Shown here: one piece after another, positions 1 to 7,961 of the stretch
How the letters are laid out: every line of letters begins with the position of its first letter
Numbering within the stretch: the first letter of the stretch is position 1
From: Burkholderiaceae bacterium
GTDB taxonomy: Bacteria; Pseudomonadota; Gammaproteobacteria; Burkholderiales; Burkholderiaceae_C
Length of the DNA: 10,413 bases
Assembly: GCA_023260315.1 (NCBI GenBank)
Contig: JALQVQ010000121.1
Span: forward strand, 1-10,413
Direction: 5' to 3'
Translations under genes and position numbers: made by a program
Notes under the pieces: generated by a model
What the model was told of the DNA's origin: nothing
Seen by the model: only the letters and a program-made list of their open reading frames with translations
Database searches by the model: none

Positions 1-121
1 ATCCGACGACGTTTTTAATTGTTTCCGCCAATTGCTTAATTGTATGTTCAGTACCGCTGCCAACATTGACATGAGGTGCATCGGAATAATTTTTCATTAA
101 AAAAACCAGAGCGTCAGCCAG
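1..121 (-). pseudogene. GDP-L-fucose synthase C-terminal fragment fused in frame to phaC
   Basis: On the minus strand the phaC frame continues to the window edge, but after the residues VDD (codons at 122-130) the protein no longer resembles a PHA synthase. The roughly 40 residues that follow contain LADALVFLMKNYSD and HVNVGSGTEHTIKQLAETI. These closely match the C-terminal part of GDP-L-fucose synthase (GDP-4-keto-6-deoxymannose epimerase/reductase, an extended short-chain dehydrogenase), where a VDDLADA motif precedes an NVG-G segment. In that family the enzyme makes GDP-L-fucose for surface polysaccharides. Only this fragment is present: no Rossmann nucleotide-binding N-terminus and no catalytic Ser/Tyr/Lys. 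Composition also changes: about 40% GC by hand count in bases 1-120 against about 62% in 121-240. The family call is fairly secure. Its attachment to phaC is probably a chimeric join. Confidence 0.82.
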
Positions 122-1696
122 ATCATCGACATTGGCGGGAAATGCCGTGTCGGACCCGATCCAGTGCGAGCGCTTGCCCTTGCTGGCGGGGTTGATGACG
201 CCAGCAATATGGCCCGAGGCCCCCATCACAAAACGCTTGGCAACGGGCCAGTGCTGAGTGGTGGCGTAGGCACCACCGATTGGCACGATGTGATCTTCAC
301 GCGAGCCATAAATATAGGCGGGTGTTTTAACCTTTCGGAAGTCAATCGACTCACCGCACACGGTCACCGCATTGGGTTTGACCAAGCGGTTCTCGAGGTA
401 GGTGTTGCGCAGGTACCAGTGGTAGAACGGCCCGGGTAGGTTGGTGGAGTCACCGTTCCAATACAACAGGTCAAAGGGTGGCGGAGATTCGCCCTTGAGA
501 TAGTTGCCCACCACATAATTCCACACCAAGTCATTCGGGCGCAAAAACGAGAACGTGGTTGCCAAGTCGCTACCCGGCAGCAAACCACCCTTGGCGAACT
601 GCATTTCACGCATCTTCACGAAGGCCTCGTCAATGAAGACGTCGAGCACGCCGGTTTCGGAGAAATCGAGCAGCGTGGTCAGAAGGGTCACGCTGTTGAC
701 GGGATGCTCGCCGCGAGCGGCCAGCACCGCAATGGCAGTGCTCAGAATCGTGCCGCCCACACAGAAACCCAATGCGTTTACTTTTGGGGCCCCTGTGAGG
801 TCACGCACAGTCTCAATGGCTTGGATGGCCGCTTGCTCGATGTAATCATCCCAAGTGGCCTGTGCCATCGACTCATCGGGGTTGCGCCAACTAACAACAA
901 AGGTTCGGTGGCCTTGCTCGACCGCGTAACGGATGAATGAGTTTTCGGGCTGGAGATCAAGGATATAAAACTTGTTGATACACGGGGGCACCAACAAAAA
1001 TGGACGCTCGTAAACTTTGTCAGTCAGCGGCTTGTATTCAATGAGTTGAAAAAACTCGTTCTCGTAAACAACCGAGCCTTCGCTGGTCGCCACGTTTTTA
1101 CCCACCTCAAAAACCGACTCGTCGGTCATGGACACGTGGCCTTTCTGCACATCCGCCCACAAATTTTGCAAACCCTTGGCAATGCTCTCGCCTTTGGTCT
1201 CGATGGCCAGTTGTTGAGCCTCCGCATTGAAGGCCAGGAAGTTACTGGGCGCTGTGGCGTCAAGCCACTGTTGAATAGAAAAGCGAATACGGGCTTTGAG
1301 CTTTTCCGACCCCTGTGCCGCGTCAGCCAGGGCCATTAGAGCGCGCGCGTTGATGAGGTGCATGCCTGCGGCGTGTTTGGCGGCCACATTGGCCTGCCAG
1401 GCGGGTGCTGAGAACCGACGATCGCGCTGCAACTTGTCTGCGGCGGCGGCCTCGTTGAGCGTGGTGAGGTCTTTTTGATAATCGGCTTGGACTTGAATCA
1501 ATGCGCGGGGGTCAAAGTGCACCATCTCTGGCAACGCCCCCATGGCGTTCTGCCCGAGTGCCTGAGTGAATAACTGCGACATGTCAGGCATCTGCGGGGC
1601 CTGGGTACCCGCGCTTTTGGCGAGGGTGGTCCATTGCGTCATAAGGGTTTGTTGCCACTGCTGCGCCGCTTCGAGCCATTTCGCTTGAGAATCCAT
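122..1696 (-). CDS. phaC: Class I poly(3-hydroxyalkanoate) synthase, C-terminus lost
   Basis: This enzyme polymerises (R)-3-hydroxyacyl-CoA into PHA on the surface of storage granules. The ATG at 1696 gives 525 residues of recognisable synthase. There is an N-terminal PhaC domain (about residues 60-270, with SNFLAFN at 151-157 and the PPCINKFYILDL block near 237-248), followed by an alpha/beta-hydrolase core. The lipase-like box GFCVGG carries the nucleophile Cys312. Asp468 (in SREDHIVP) and His496 (in GASGHIAG) complete the catalytic triad. Class I enzymes such as that of Cupriavidus necator are about 589 residues and end in a conserved Trp-rich tail. That tail is missing, because the frame passes into a fucose-synthase fragment after residue 525. 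No strong ribosome-binding site is seen (AAGG lies 13 bases from the ATG). pgeF lies upstream on the same strand, a common Burkholderiales arrangement. The intact locus was probably functional. Confidence 0.96.
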
Positions 1697-1730
1697 AATT
1701 GAGCACTGACCTTAAACGTTAAAAACAACC

Positions 1731-1988
1731 ATGTACATCATCGTCATCGCCTGGCTTTATGTTGCCGTCATGATGGCTGCGGCCGAGGCAACGCACGTGA
1801 ACGGCGGCATTTTGAGCGCCGTCTTCACGTTTATTGGCTACGGCCTGCTGCCCGTTGGTCTCGTGATCTACGTGATGCAAAGCCCCGCTCGCAAGAAGCG
1901 GCGGCAAGCACTTGAGGCGGCTGAGGCAGCTGAAACAGCAGCCAAGACGCCGAGCGAAACGAGCGAACACGCCAATAAAGAGCCATAA
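1731..1988 (+). CDS. Small two-helix membrane protein of unknown function
   Basis: An 85-residue protein is encoded divergently from phaC, with only 34 bases between the two start codons. Residues 2-19 and 27-49 are strongly hydrophobic and likely form a helical hairpin. They are followed by a basic patch (RKKRR, about 54-58, expected in the cytoplasm) and a low-complexity Ala/Glu-rich tail (EAAEAAETAAK). Small proteins of this shape beside phaC or pgeF are familiar to me from Comamonadaceae genomes, where they are annotated only as hypothetical. I assign no function. The membrane pattern supports this strand: the overlapping minus-strand frame encodes a His/Cys/Asp-rich product with no recognisable features. 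No clear Shine-Dalgarno sequence precedes the ATG. The stop codon lies inside a terminator-like hairpin. Confidence 0.72.
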   Translation: MYIIVIAWLYVAVMMAAAEATHVNGGILSAVFTFIGYGLLPVGLVIYVMQSPARKKRRQALEAAEAAETAAKTPSETSEHANKEP

Positions 1989-2010
1989 CCCTTCGATTTT
2001 AAAGGGTTTT
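1987..2010 (+). terminator. Candidate intrinsic terminator after the small membrane gene
   Basis: A 7-base-pair stem, AACCCTT (1987-1993) with AAGGGTT (2002-2008), encloses an 8-base loop and is followed at once by a short T run (2007-2010). It overlaps the last two bases of the preceding gene's stop codon. The short T tail and A/T-containing stem make it a weak terminator. On the minus strand no T run follows the stem, so it is unlikely to end pgeF transcription. Confidence 0.42.
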
Positions 2011-2030
2011 AGGTACTTGAACCTGACTAA

Positions 2031-2843
2031 TTATTTCAACCATACCATTGCGGCGAGGCGACCGCTCCCGCCTTTGTGCTGATCGCGGCGATGGGAGAAA
2101 TACCGATTGGGCTGCCCAACGGTGCACCACCGCTCAGTGCTGTCGTTGCCATAGACGGCAGTAACGCCATAACCCGCGAGCATGCGGCGGGCAATTAAAG
2201 GCAAATCTGCCAGATATTTACCGGGCATCGCCTGTGGCACGAACGCATCGGCATTGGCCGGGTTTTTTGACAGAAAAGCGCCCCTGACATCCTCACCGAC
2301 TTCAAAGGCCATTGGCCCAATCGCTGGGCCCAGCCACACCGTCAATGCGTCTGCCAACTCAGCCTGCGTTTGGTCTGCCGCATCGGCCATCACCCGCAGC
2401 GTTTGGGCGATGACGCCGATGCCATCTTTACCGCCCGCGGTCCCCGTGCCAGCCAATCCACGCCATCCAGCGTGTGCGGCCGCGACCAATGGCAGTCGCT
2501 GGTGAACAAACAGAATCGGCAAACAATCTGCAACCATGATCGTGGCGGCGATCCCGCGCGTTGTGGTGACCGCGATATCTCCAGACAGCCTCGGACCGCC
2601 GACAGATGCCGCGCTGAGATACTGGACGCCCTCGCCGTGTGTCTGATGCAAAAACGCGGTTGCGATACCCAGGTGCGCGCACAGGCGGCCACGGTTGAGG
2701 CGGACCGCCTCAGGGTCATCCCCCACATGATCGCCGAGGTTGAGCGTATCCATCGGGGCTTTCGATACGCCACCGCTGCGAACACTCATGAAAGCCTCTG
2801 CGTGCGGTGGCAATGCCCAGTCGGGTTTGAAGCCAAGTTCCAT
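2031..2843 (-). CDS. pgeF: PgeF/YfiH family laccase-domain protein (peptidoglycan editing factor)
   Basis: This cytoplasmic protein belongs to the YfiH/LACC1 (Cu-oxidase_4, DUF152) family. Members have been linked to purine-nucleoside phosphorolysis and deamination, and in E. coli to keeping wrong residues out of peptidoglycan precursors. The ATG at 2843 gives 270 residues, typical of the family. The metal-site signature is present in order: His69 in LHQTHGEGV, Cys107 in VADCLPILF and His124 in AAHAGWRGL. The C-terminus carries the usual CTVGQPNRYFSHRRD block and ends GRLAAMVWL. An upstream TTG (2861) and GTG (2858) are also in frame, but neither has a convincing Shine-Dalgarno sequence, so I prefer the ATG. 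The gene lies upstream of phaC on the same strand, with 334 bases between them that contain an opposite-strand small gene. It diverges from the Nudix gene. The exact substrate in this organism is inferred only. Confidence 0.92.
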   Translation of the reverse strand: MELGFKPDWALPPHAEAFMSVRSGGVSKAPMDTLNLGDHVGDDPEAVRLNRGRLCAHLGIATAFLHQTHGEGVQYLSAASVGGPRLSGDIAVTTTRGIAATIMVADCLPILFVHQRLPLVAAAHAGWRGLAGTGTAGGKDGIGVIAQTLRVMADAADQTQAELADALTVWLGPAIGPMAFEVGEDVRGAFLSKNPANADAFVPQAMPGKYLADLPLIARRMLAGYGVTAVYGNDSTERWCTVGQPNRYFSHRRDQHKGGSGRLAAMVWLK

Positions 2844-2934
2844 GCTGCTATTACACACCAAGCGGAGGCTGAAATTTAATCTTCAAAAGGCGCCAGCCTT
2901 GTTAGCATAGGGGCTCTGATTTTTGAGCAACGCT

Positions 2935-3504
2935 ATGTACCCTGACCGTTCCAACCGTTTTTGCCGCGCCTGTGGCCATCCCACAGAACAGCGCCTCCCC
3001 GACGATGGCGACGATAAGTTGCGTTCGGTCTGCACGGCCTGCGCAACGGTGCACTACCTCAACCCCTTGAATGTGGTGGGCACGATCCCGGTTTGGACCG
3101 ATCCAGTAACGGGGACGGAAAAGATTTTGCTTTGCCGCCGCAATATCGAGCCTCGACTCGACAAATGGACATTGCCCGCTGGCTTCATGGAAATGGGCGA
3201 GTCGACGGAGACGGGCGCAGCACGCGAAACCATCGAAGAGGCCGGTGCCGAGTTCGAGATGGGCGAGTTATTCAGCCTCATCAGCGTGCTGCATGTGGGC
3301 CAGGTGCACTTTTTTTACAAAGCGCGCCTCACAAGTGACCAGTTCAACCCCGGGCCTGAGACCCGCGAAGCGCGGCTGTTTGAAGCCCATGAGATTCCAT
3401 GGGACGAGCTGGCGTTTGGGACTGTCAAGGAAACCCTAGAGCGTTACCTCAAGCCCCACAGCGGCGGCGTTCATGACTTTGCCATTGAACGCCGGGACCG
3501 TTAG
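2935..3504 (+). CDS. Nudix hydrolase with N-terminal zinc ribbon
   Basis: Nudix enzymes hydrolyse nucleoside diphosphates linked to another moiety, such as NADH, FAD or ADP-ribose. From the ATG the protein has 189 residues. A short zinc ribbon comes first (FCRACG, then CTAC: two CxxC pairs at about residues 10-13 and 33-36). The Nudix fold follows, with [11 protein letters not shown] at about 80-90 and the complete box G-x5-E-x7-RE-xx-EE-x-G (GFMEMGE to REtiEEaG) at about 83-104. This is the Nudix_N_2 plus Nudix arrangement common in betaproteobacteria. The substrate cannot be read from sequence. An in-frame TTG at 2923 is an alternative start: AGGGG at 2909-2913 is well spaced for it, while the ATG has no clear ribosome-binding site. 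The gene ends convergently with parC, overlapping by 4 bases. Confidence 0.92.
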   Translation: MYPDRSNRFCRACGHPTEQRLPDDGDDKLRSVCTACATVHYLNPLNVVGTIPVWTDPVTGTEKILLCRRNIEPRLDKWTLPAGFMEMGESTETGAARETIEEAGAEFEMGELFSLISVLHVGQVHFFYKARLTSDQFNPGPETREARLFEAHEIPWDELAFGTVKETLERYLKPHSGGVHDFAIERRDR

Positions 3505-5852
3505 AGCACCCGAATCACGCGGTTGGGCTTAAAGCCAAAGTCAGCCGCTTTGCCTTTTCGGGCACGCGCCGCTCGCGCGTTGTTGAGGCTCCTGATCTCA
3601 AGGGTCTCCTCACGCGCCTTGCCACCACGCCCCACACCGGAGATGCTGATGCTGCGGGTGTAGACGGCGGCACCGGCCAGCTGGTCTTTATCGGCTAAGT
3701 CCAACAACATCAGGCCACGACCACCTTTGGGCATGTGCTTGAGTTCGGTCAGGTCAAAGGTAAGGATTCGACCATCCACGGAGGCGCAGGCCACGTGTGT
3801 CGCCATCTGCGCCTGCGGTCCTGCATCGCTTGTGACTTGAATCAGCAATGGGCTCGGCTCATTAACCGTTGCACTTGGCGCCAGGTTCACAAACGCCTTA
3901 CCCGCTTTTTGTCGGCTGGTCATGTCTTGGATTTGCGCCACAAAACCATAGCCGTCGCTGGTCGATAACAGGTATCCCGCATCCAATGGCCCAGCCATGT
4001 AGTGTGCGGCGGTGGCGCCAGACTCGAGCTCGATCAAAGTGGTGATGGGCTGACCGTCGCCACGACCCCCAGGTAACGCAGACACCGGTAACGAATAGGT
4101 GCGCCCGTTGCTCCCCAAAACAATGAGGGTGTCAACGGTGCGGCACTCGTAGGTGCCGCGCAAGGTGTCACCGGCTTTGAACGCAAACGCATCTGCTGCA
4201 TGACCATGGCCCGTTCGCGTACGCACCCAGCCCTTGTCTGACACCACAACGGTGACAGGCTCATCGATCACTTTGATCTCAGCAATCGCGCGCTTCTCTG
4301 CCTGCACGAGGGTGCGACGCTCATCGCCAAAGGCCTTGGCATCGCTCTCGATCTCTTTGATCATCAGACGCTTGAGGCTGCTTGGATTGTTCAAAATATC
4401 CTCAAGCTTGGCCTGATCGTCACGCAGTTTGCTGAGCTCCTGCTCAATCTTGATGGCCTCGAGCCGTGCCAGTTGGCGCAGGCGAATTTCAAGAATGTCC
4501 TCTGCTTGTCGCTCCGACAGTTTGAAGCGCGCCATCAAAGCATCTTTGGGCTCATCGCTCTGCCGAATGATGGCAATGACCTCGTCAATGTTCAGCAAGA
4601 CGAGTTGCCGCCCTTCCAAAATATGGATCCGATCCAATACCTTGCTCAGCCGGTTCTCGCTGCGCTTCACGATGGTGTCTTGGCGGAAAGTGATCCACTC
4701 CGTCAGCATCGTGCGCAAAGACTTAGGCACCGGCTTACCATCGATACCGACCATGGTCAGGTTGATGGAGCTGGAGGTCTCGAGGCTGGTGTGGGCCAGC
4801 AGTTGAGTGATCAACTCCGCCTGCGAGATGGTCCGCGTTTTGGGCTCAAACACCAGACGCACGGCGGCCTCTTTGCCCGATTCGTCGCGCACCACATCCA
4901 GCACGGCAAGCATGCTGGCCTTCAACTGGGTCTGGTCAGCCGTTAGGGCTTTTTTGCCCGTTTTAACTTTCGGGTTGGTGATCTCCTCAATCTCTTCCAA
5001 CACGCGCTGTGTGCTGACACCCGGCGGTAGCTCGTTGACGACGAGTTGCCACTGTCCGCGCGCCAGGTCCTCGATGACCCAACGCGCGCGCACCTTCAGA
5101 CTGCCTCGTCCGGTCTTGTAGGCCTGAGCGATGTCTGCCGCTGGACTGATGATTTGACCGCCACCCGGGTAATCTGGCGCGGGTAAGCGCGCAAACAGCT
5201 CATCATCCGTGAGGTGGGGACTTTTAATCAGCGCCACGCACGCATCAGCCACTTCACGCAGGTTATGGCTCGGAATCTCAGTTGCCATACCCACTGCAAT
5301 GCCGCTCGCGCCGTTCAGCAGCGTAAACGGGAGCCTTGCTGGCAATTGGCGTGGCTCCTCTGTTGACCCATCGTAGTTGGGGATGAAGTCGACCGTACCC
5401 TCGTCAATCTCATCGAGCAACAACGTGGTGATCTTGGCGAGCCGGGCTTCGGTGTATCGCATCGCAGCAGCACCGTCACCATCGCGGCTTCCGAAGTTAC
5501 CTTGGCCATCAATCAGCGGATAACGCTGACTAAAATCTTGCGCCATGCGAACCAAGGCGTCATAAGCGGCCTGGTCACCGTGCGGGTGAAAACGGCCCAG
5601 CACATCACCCACCACGCGGGCTGATTTAACTGGCTTGGGCGCACCGCTACTCCCATGCCCCAGCCCCATGCGCTGCATCGCGTACAAAATTCGGCGCTGC
5701 ACGGGCTTTTGACCGTCGCAAACATCGGGCAACGCGCGGCCCTTCACAACGCTGAGTGCGTATTCGAGGTAGGCCCGTTGCGCGTATGTGGCCAGCGTGT
5801 CCTCAGTACTGCCACCCATCGGCGGCTCGAAGGAAAGAAGATCGTCGCTCAT
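3501..5852 (-). CDS. parC: DNA topoisomerase IV subunit A
   Basis: ParC is the DNA breakage-reunion subunit of topoisomerase IV, which unlinks daughter chromosomes together with ParE. The 783-residue product is slightly longer than E. coli ParC (about 750). Residues 25-160 hold the winged-helix cleavage domain, with [11 protein letters not shown] (89-99), [12 protein letters not shown] and the catalytic Tyr133 in [11 protein letters not shown] tower and coiled-coil region follows (about 380-500, with [22 protein letters not shown]). The C-terminal beta-pinwheel (about 510-760) lacks a proper GyrA box and has a degenerate [12 protein letters not shown], which fits ParC rather than GyrA. At the quinolone-determining positions the residues are Gln94 (E. 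coli Ser80) and Asp98 (E. coli Glu84). The start codon overlaps the parE stop by one base (TAATG), so translation is probably coupled. No terminator is seen after it. Confidence 0.96.
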   Translation of the reverse strand: MSDDLLSFEPPMGGSTEDTLATYAQRAYLEYALSVVKGRALPDVCDGQKPVQRRILYAMQRMGLGHGSSGAPKPVKSARVVGDVLGRFHPHGDQAAYDALVRMAQDFSQRYPLIDGQGNFGSRDGDGAAAMRYTEARLAKITTLLLDEIDEGTVDFIPNYDGSTEEPRQLPARLPFTLLNGASGIAVGMATEIPSHNLREVADACVALIKSPHLTDDELFARLPAPDYPGGGQIISPAADIAQAYKTGRGSLKVRARWVIEDLARGQWQLVVNELPPGVSTQRVLEEIEEITNPKVKTGKKALTADQTQLKASMLAVLDVVRDESGKEAAVRLVFEPKTRTISQAELITQLLAHTSLETSSSINLTMVGIDGKPVPKSLRTMLTEWITFRQDTIVKRSENRLSKVLDRIHILEGRQLVLLNIDEVIAIIRQSDEPKDALMARFKLSERQAEDILEIRLRQLARLEAIKIEQELSKLRDDQAKLEDILNNPSSLKRLMIKEIESDAKAFGDERRTLVQAEKRAIAEIKVIDEPVTVVVSDKGWVRTRTGHGHAADAFAFKAGDTLRGTYECRTVDTLIVLGSNGRTYSLPVSALPGGRGDGQPITTLIELESGATAAHYMAGPLDAGYLLSTSDGYGFVAQIQDMTSRQKAGKAFVNLAPSATVNEPSPLLIQVTSDAGPQAQMATHVACASVDGRILTFDLTELKHMPKGGRGLMLLDLADKDQLAGAAVYTRSISISGVGRGGKAREETLEIRSLNNARAARARKGKAADFGFKPNRVIRVL

Positions 5853-7843
5853 TAGATATCCACCTCAATGTCGTCTGCATTCAGTTCCATCAACTCACGG
5901 CGTGCCGCGGCCTCACCCTTACCCATGAGTTTGTTGAACTCCGCTTCGGTTCCGAGAACCCCGAGGTCACCGAGCGTGACAGGCAACAACCGCCGCGTAT
6001 CGGGATTCAAGGTGGTGTCCCACAATTGGACGGCACTCATTTCACCCAGACCTTTGAAACGTGAGATCGACCAACTGCTCTCGCGCACGTTGTCTTTGCG
6101 CAGCTTATCGAGAATCGCCGTCAGCTCGCCCTCGTCGAGGGCATACATTTTTGCCGCCGGCTTCTTGCCTCGTGCTGGGGCATCAACTCGGAACAGGGGT
6201 GGCCGAGCAACGTAAATATTCCCCGCCTCGATCAGTTTAGGAAAGTGCCGGAAGAACAACGTCAACAAAAGCACCTGAATGTGCGAGCCATCAACATCCG
6301 CGTCTGACAGGATGCAAATCTTGCCGTAACGCAGCCCCGAGAGATCTGGCGTGTCATTGGGGCCGTGGGGATCGACGCCAATCGCAACGGCGATGTCATG
6401 GATTTCATTGTTGGCAAACAACCGATCACGCTCAACTTCCCACGTGTTCAACACCTTCCCGCGCAGCGGCAGGATGGCCTGCGACTCTTTGTCTCGCCCC
6501 ATCTTGGCACTGCCGCCGGCGGAGTCACCCTCGACCAAAAAAAGTTCGTTGTGGCTGAGGTCACGGCTTTCACAGTCGGTTAACTTACCCGGCAAAACGG
6601 CAACGCCCGAACCTTTGCGTTTTTCAACCTTTTGCCCAGCCTTTTGGCGGCTTTGGGCCGCTTTGATGACCAGCTCTGCGAGCTTTTTGCCGTGCTCAAC
6701 GTGCTGATTCAACCAAAGCTCCAGCGCTGGCCTGACGAAGCTAGAGACCAGACGCACGGCGTCTCGGCTGTTGAGACGCTCCTTAATTTGCCCCTGAAAT
6801 TGAGGGTCCAACACCTTGGCAGACAGCACGTAGCTGGCCCGCGCAAAGACGTCCTCTGGCAACAGTTTGACGCCCTTTGGCAGCAGCGCGTGCAGCTCGA
6901 TGAAGCTTTTGACAGCTGTGAACAAGCCGTCCCGCAAACCACTGTCATGCGTACCACCTGCCGAGGTGGGTATGAGGTTGACGTAACTCTCTCGAACCGG
7001 TTGCCCCTCCTCGGTGAACGCGACGCACCAGGTTGCCCCTTCGCCTTCTGCAAAACTGTCGCTCGCATTGTCGGCAAAGCCTTCACCATCGAAAAGCGGA
7101 ATCACAGGATCGGCTTGAATATTTTGCGTCAGGTAATCGCGCAAGCCGCCTTTGTATTGCCATTGCTGCGTCTCGCGATTTTTTTCTTGCTCAAGCGTCA
7201 CAATGACGCCCGGCATCAACACCGCTTTTGAACGCAACAAATGTGTCAGCTCGTTGAGGGGGATGACGCTGCTTTCGAAATACGATGCTTGCGGCCAAAC
7301 TCGCACACTGGTGCCCGTTTTGCGGTCTCCCGCTTGGTTGGGGCGCAGGGTGAGGGGTTCAATCACATCCCCTTTTGAAAAGACAAGCGTGGCCACTTGT
7401 CCTTCGCGATAACTCGTCACCTCCAGCCGCGTTGACAGCGCATTGGTAACACTCACACCGACCCCGTGCAACCCGCCAGAAAAACTATAGGCGCCCCCTT
7501 TGCCTTTGTCGAACTTGCCGCCCGCGTGCAGGCGTGTAAAAACGAGTTCAACGACGGGGGCTTTCTCCTCGGGGTGCATGCCAAAGGGAATGCCCCGACC
7601 ATCGTCTTCAATGGTTACCGAGCCATCGGCGTGAAGCACCACTTTGATGCGCTTTCCGTGACCCGCGAGCGCCTCGTCCGCCGCGTTGTCGAGCACCTCT
7701 TGAATGATGTGGAGGGGGTTGTCCGTGCGTGTGTACATGCCCGGTCGTTGTTTGACGGGCTCAAGACCCTTCAACACACGGATGGAGCCCTCGCCGTAAT
7801 CCGCGCCGACAGTTGTGGAGTTAGCAGTTTGTTTGGTGGCCAT
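5852..7843 (-). CDS. parE: DNA topoisomerase IV subunit B
   Basis: ParE is the ATPase subunit that drives strand passage by topoisomerase IV. The 663-residue product (E. coli ParE: 630) has the GHKL ATP-binding domain first: [11 protein letters not shown] with Glu49 and Asn53, EDDGRGIP (79-86) and [15 protein letters not shown] (123-137). A transducer domain lies at about 230-410. The TOPRIM metal-binding domain carries [11 protein letters not shown] (about 437-446), PLRGKVLN (459-466) and the DADVDGSH motif (514-521). The C-terminal end has [10 protein letters not shown], as expected for type IIA B subunits. It is the first gene of the parE-parC pair. A TACAAT hexamer (7852-7857, minus strand) lies only 8 bases before the ATG and no Shine-Dalgarno sequence is seen. 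The true start or promoter is therefore uncertain, although the protein N-terminus looks complete. Confidence 0.97.
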   Translation of the reverse strand: MATKQTANSTTVGADYGEGSIRVLKGLEPVKQRPGMYTRTDNPLHIIQEVLDNAADEALAGHGKRIKVVLHADGSVTIEDDGRGIPFGMHPEEKAPVVELVFTRLHAGGKFDKGKGGAYSFSGGLHGVGVSVTNALSTRLEVTSYREGQVATLVFSKGDVIEPLTLRPNQAGDRKTGTSVRVWPQASYFESSVIPLNELTHLLRSKAVLMPGVIVTLEQEKNRETQQWQYKGGLRDYLTQNIQADPVIPLFDGEGFADNASDSFAEGEGATWCVAFTEEGQPVRESYVNLIPTSAGGTHDSGLRDGLFTAVKSFIELHALLPKGVKLLPEDVFARASYVLSAKVLDPQFQGQIKERLNSRDAVRLVSSFVRPALELWLNQHVEHGKKLAELVIKAAQSRQKAGQKVEKRKGSGVAVLPGKLTDCESRDLSHNELFLVEGDSAGGSAKMGRDKESQAILPLRGKVLNTWEVERDRLFANNEIHDIAVAIGVDPHGPNDTPDLSGLRYGKICILSDADVDGSHIQVLLLTLFFRHFPKLIEAGNIYVARPPLFRVDAPARGKKPAAKMYALDEGELTAILDKLRKDNVRESSWSISRFKGLGEMSAVQLWDTTLNPDTRRLLPVTLGDLGVLGTEAEFNKLMGKGEAAARRELMELNADDIEVDI

Positions 7844-7894
7844 GGGCAGAAATTGTAGCGAAGACAGAACTCAGAAGCTGTATATTTAAACACC

Positions 7895-7912
7895 ACTGAT
7901 TAAAAAATCAGT
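7895..7912. promoter_or_regulatory. Perfect inverted repeat in the parE/MFS divergent region (first)
   Basis: ACTGATTAAAAAATCAGT is a perfect palindrome with 7-base arms around an AAAA centre. It lies midway between the divergent parE and transporter starts, in an A/T-rich patch. Such a site could be an operator for a dimeric regulator or simply a small hairpin. No regulator gene is adjacent, so the assignment rests on symmetry and position only. Confidence 0.33.
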
Positions 7913-7925
7913 TCCCAACGCGCCA

Positions 7926-7943
7926 CTGGCGCTGACACGCCAG
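7926..7943 (+). promoter_or_regulatory. Second inverted repeat enclosing a -35-like CTGACA upstream of the MFS gene
   Basis: CTGGCG (7926-7931) and CGCCAG (7938-7943) are perfect inverted arms around CTGACA (7932-7937). CTGACA differs from the -35 consensus TTGACA by one base. Eighteen bases downstream lies TACATT (7956-7961), a -10-like hexamer that abuts the annotated ATG. If this is the promoter, the repeat would straddle the -35 box, as a repressor operator would. Transcription would then begin near the second in-frame ATG (7968), giving a leaderless message. This is inference from position and consensus only. Confidence 0.3.
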
Positions 7944-7961
7944 CACCCAATTCGATACATT

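Noticed and set aside
1..1696. A natural bifunctional PHA synthase-fucose synthase
   Set aside because: Only a C-terminal scrap of the second enzyme is present, without cofactor or catalytic residues, and the composition shifts at the join. A useful fusion is therefore unlikely.
1719..1970. An 83-codon minus-strand frame opposite the small membrane gene
   Set aside because: The plus-strand reading gives a coherent two-helix membrane protein. The minus reading gives a Cys/His/Asp-rich string with no features.
2370..2879. A 169-codon open frame on the plus strand opposite pgeF
   Set aside because: It is antisense to a gene with complete family motifs, and its product is Arg/Cys/His-rich with no recognisable domain.
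6632..7231. A 199-codon open frame on the plus strand opposite parE
   Set aside because: It lies wholly within parE, whose motifs are intact. Long antisense frames are expected in GC-rich genes.
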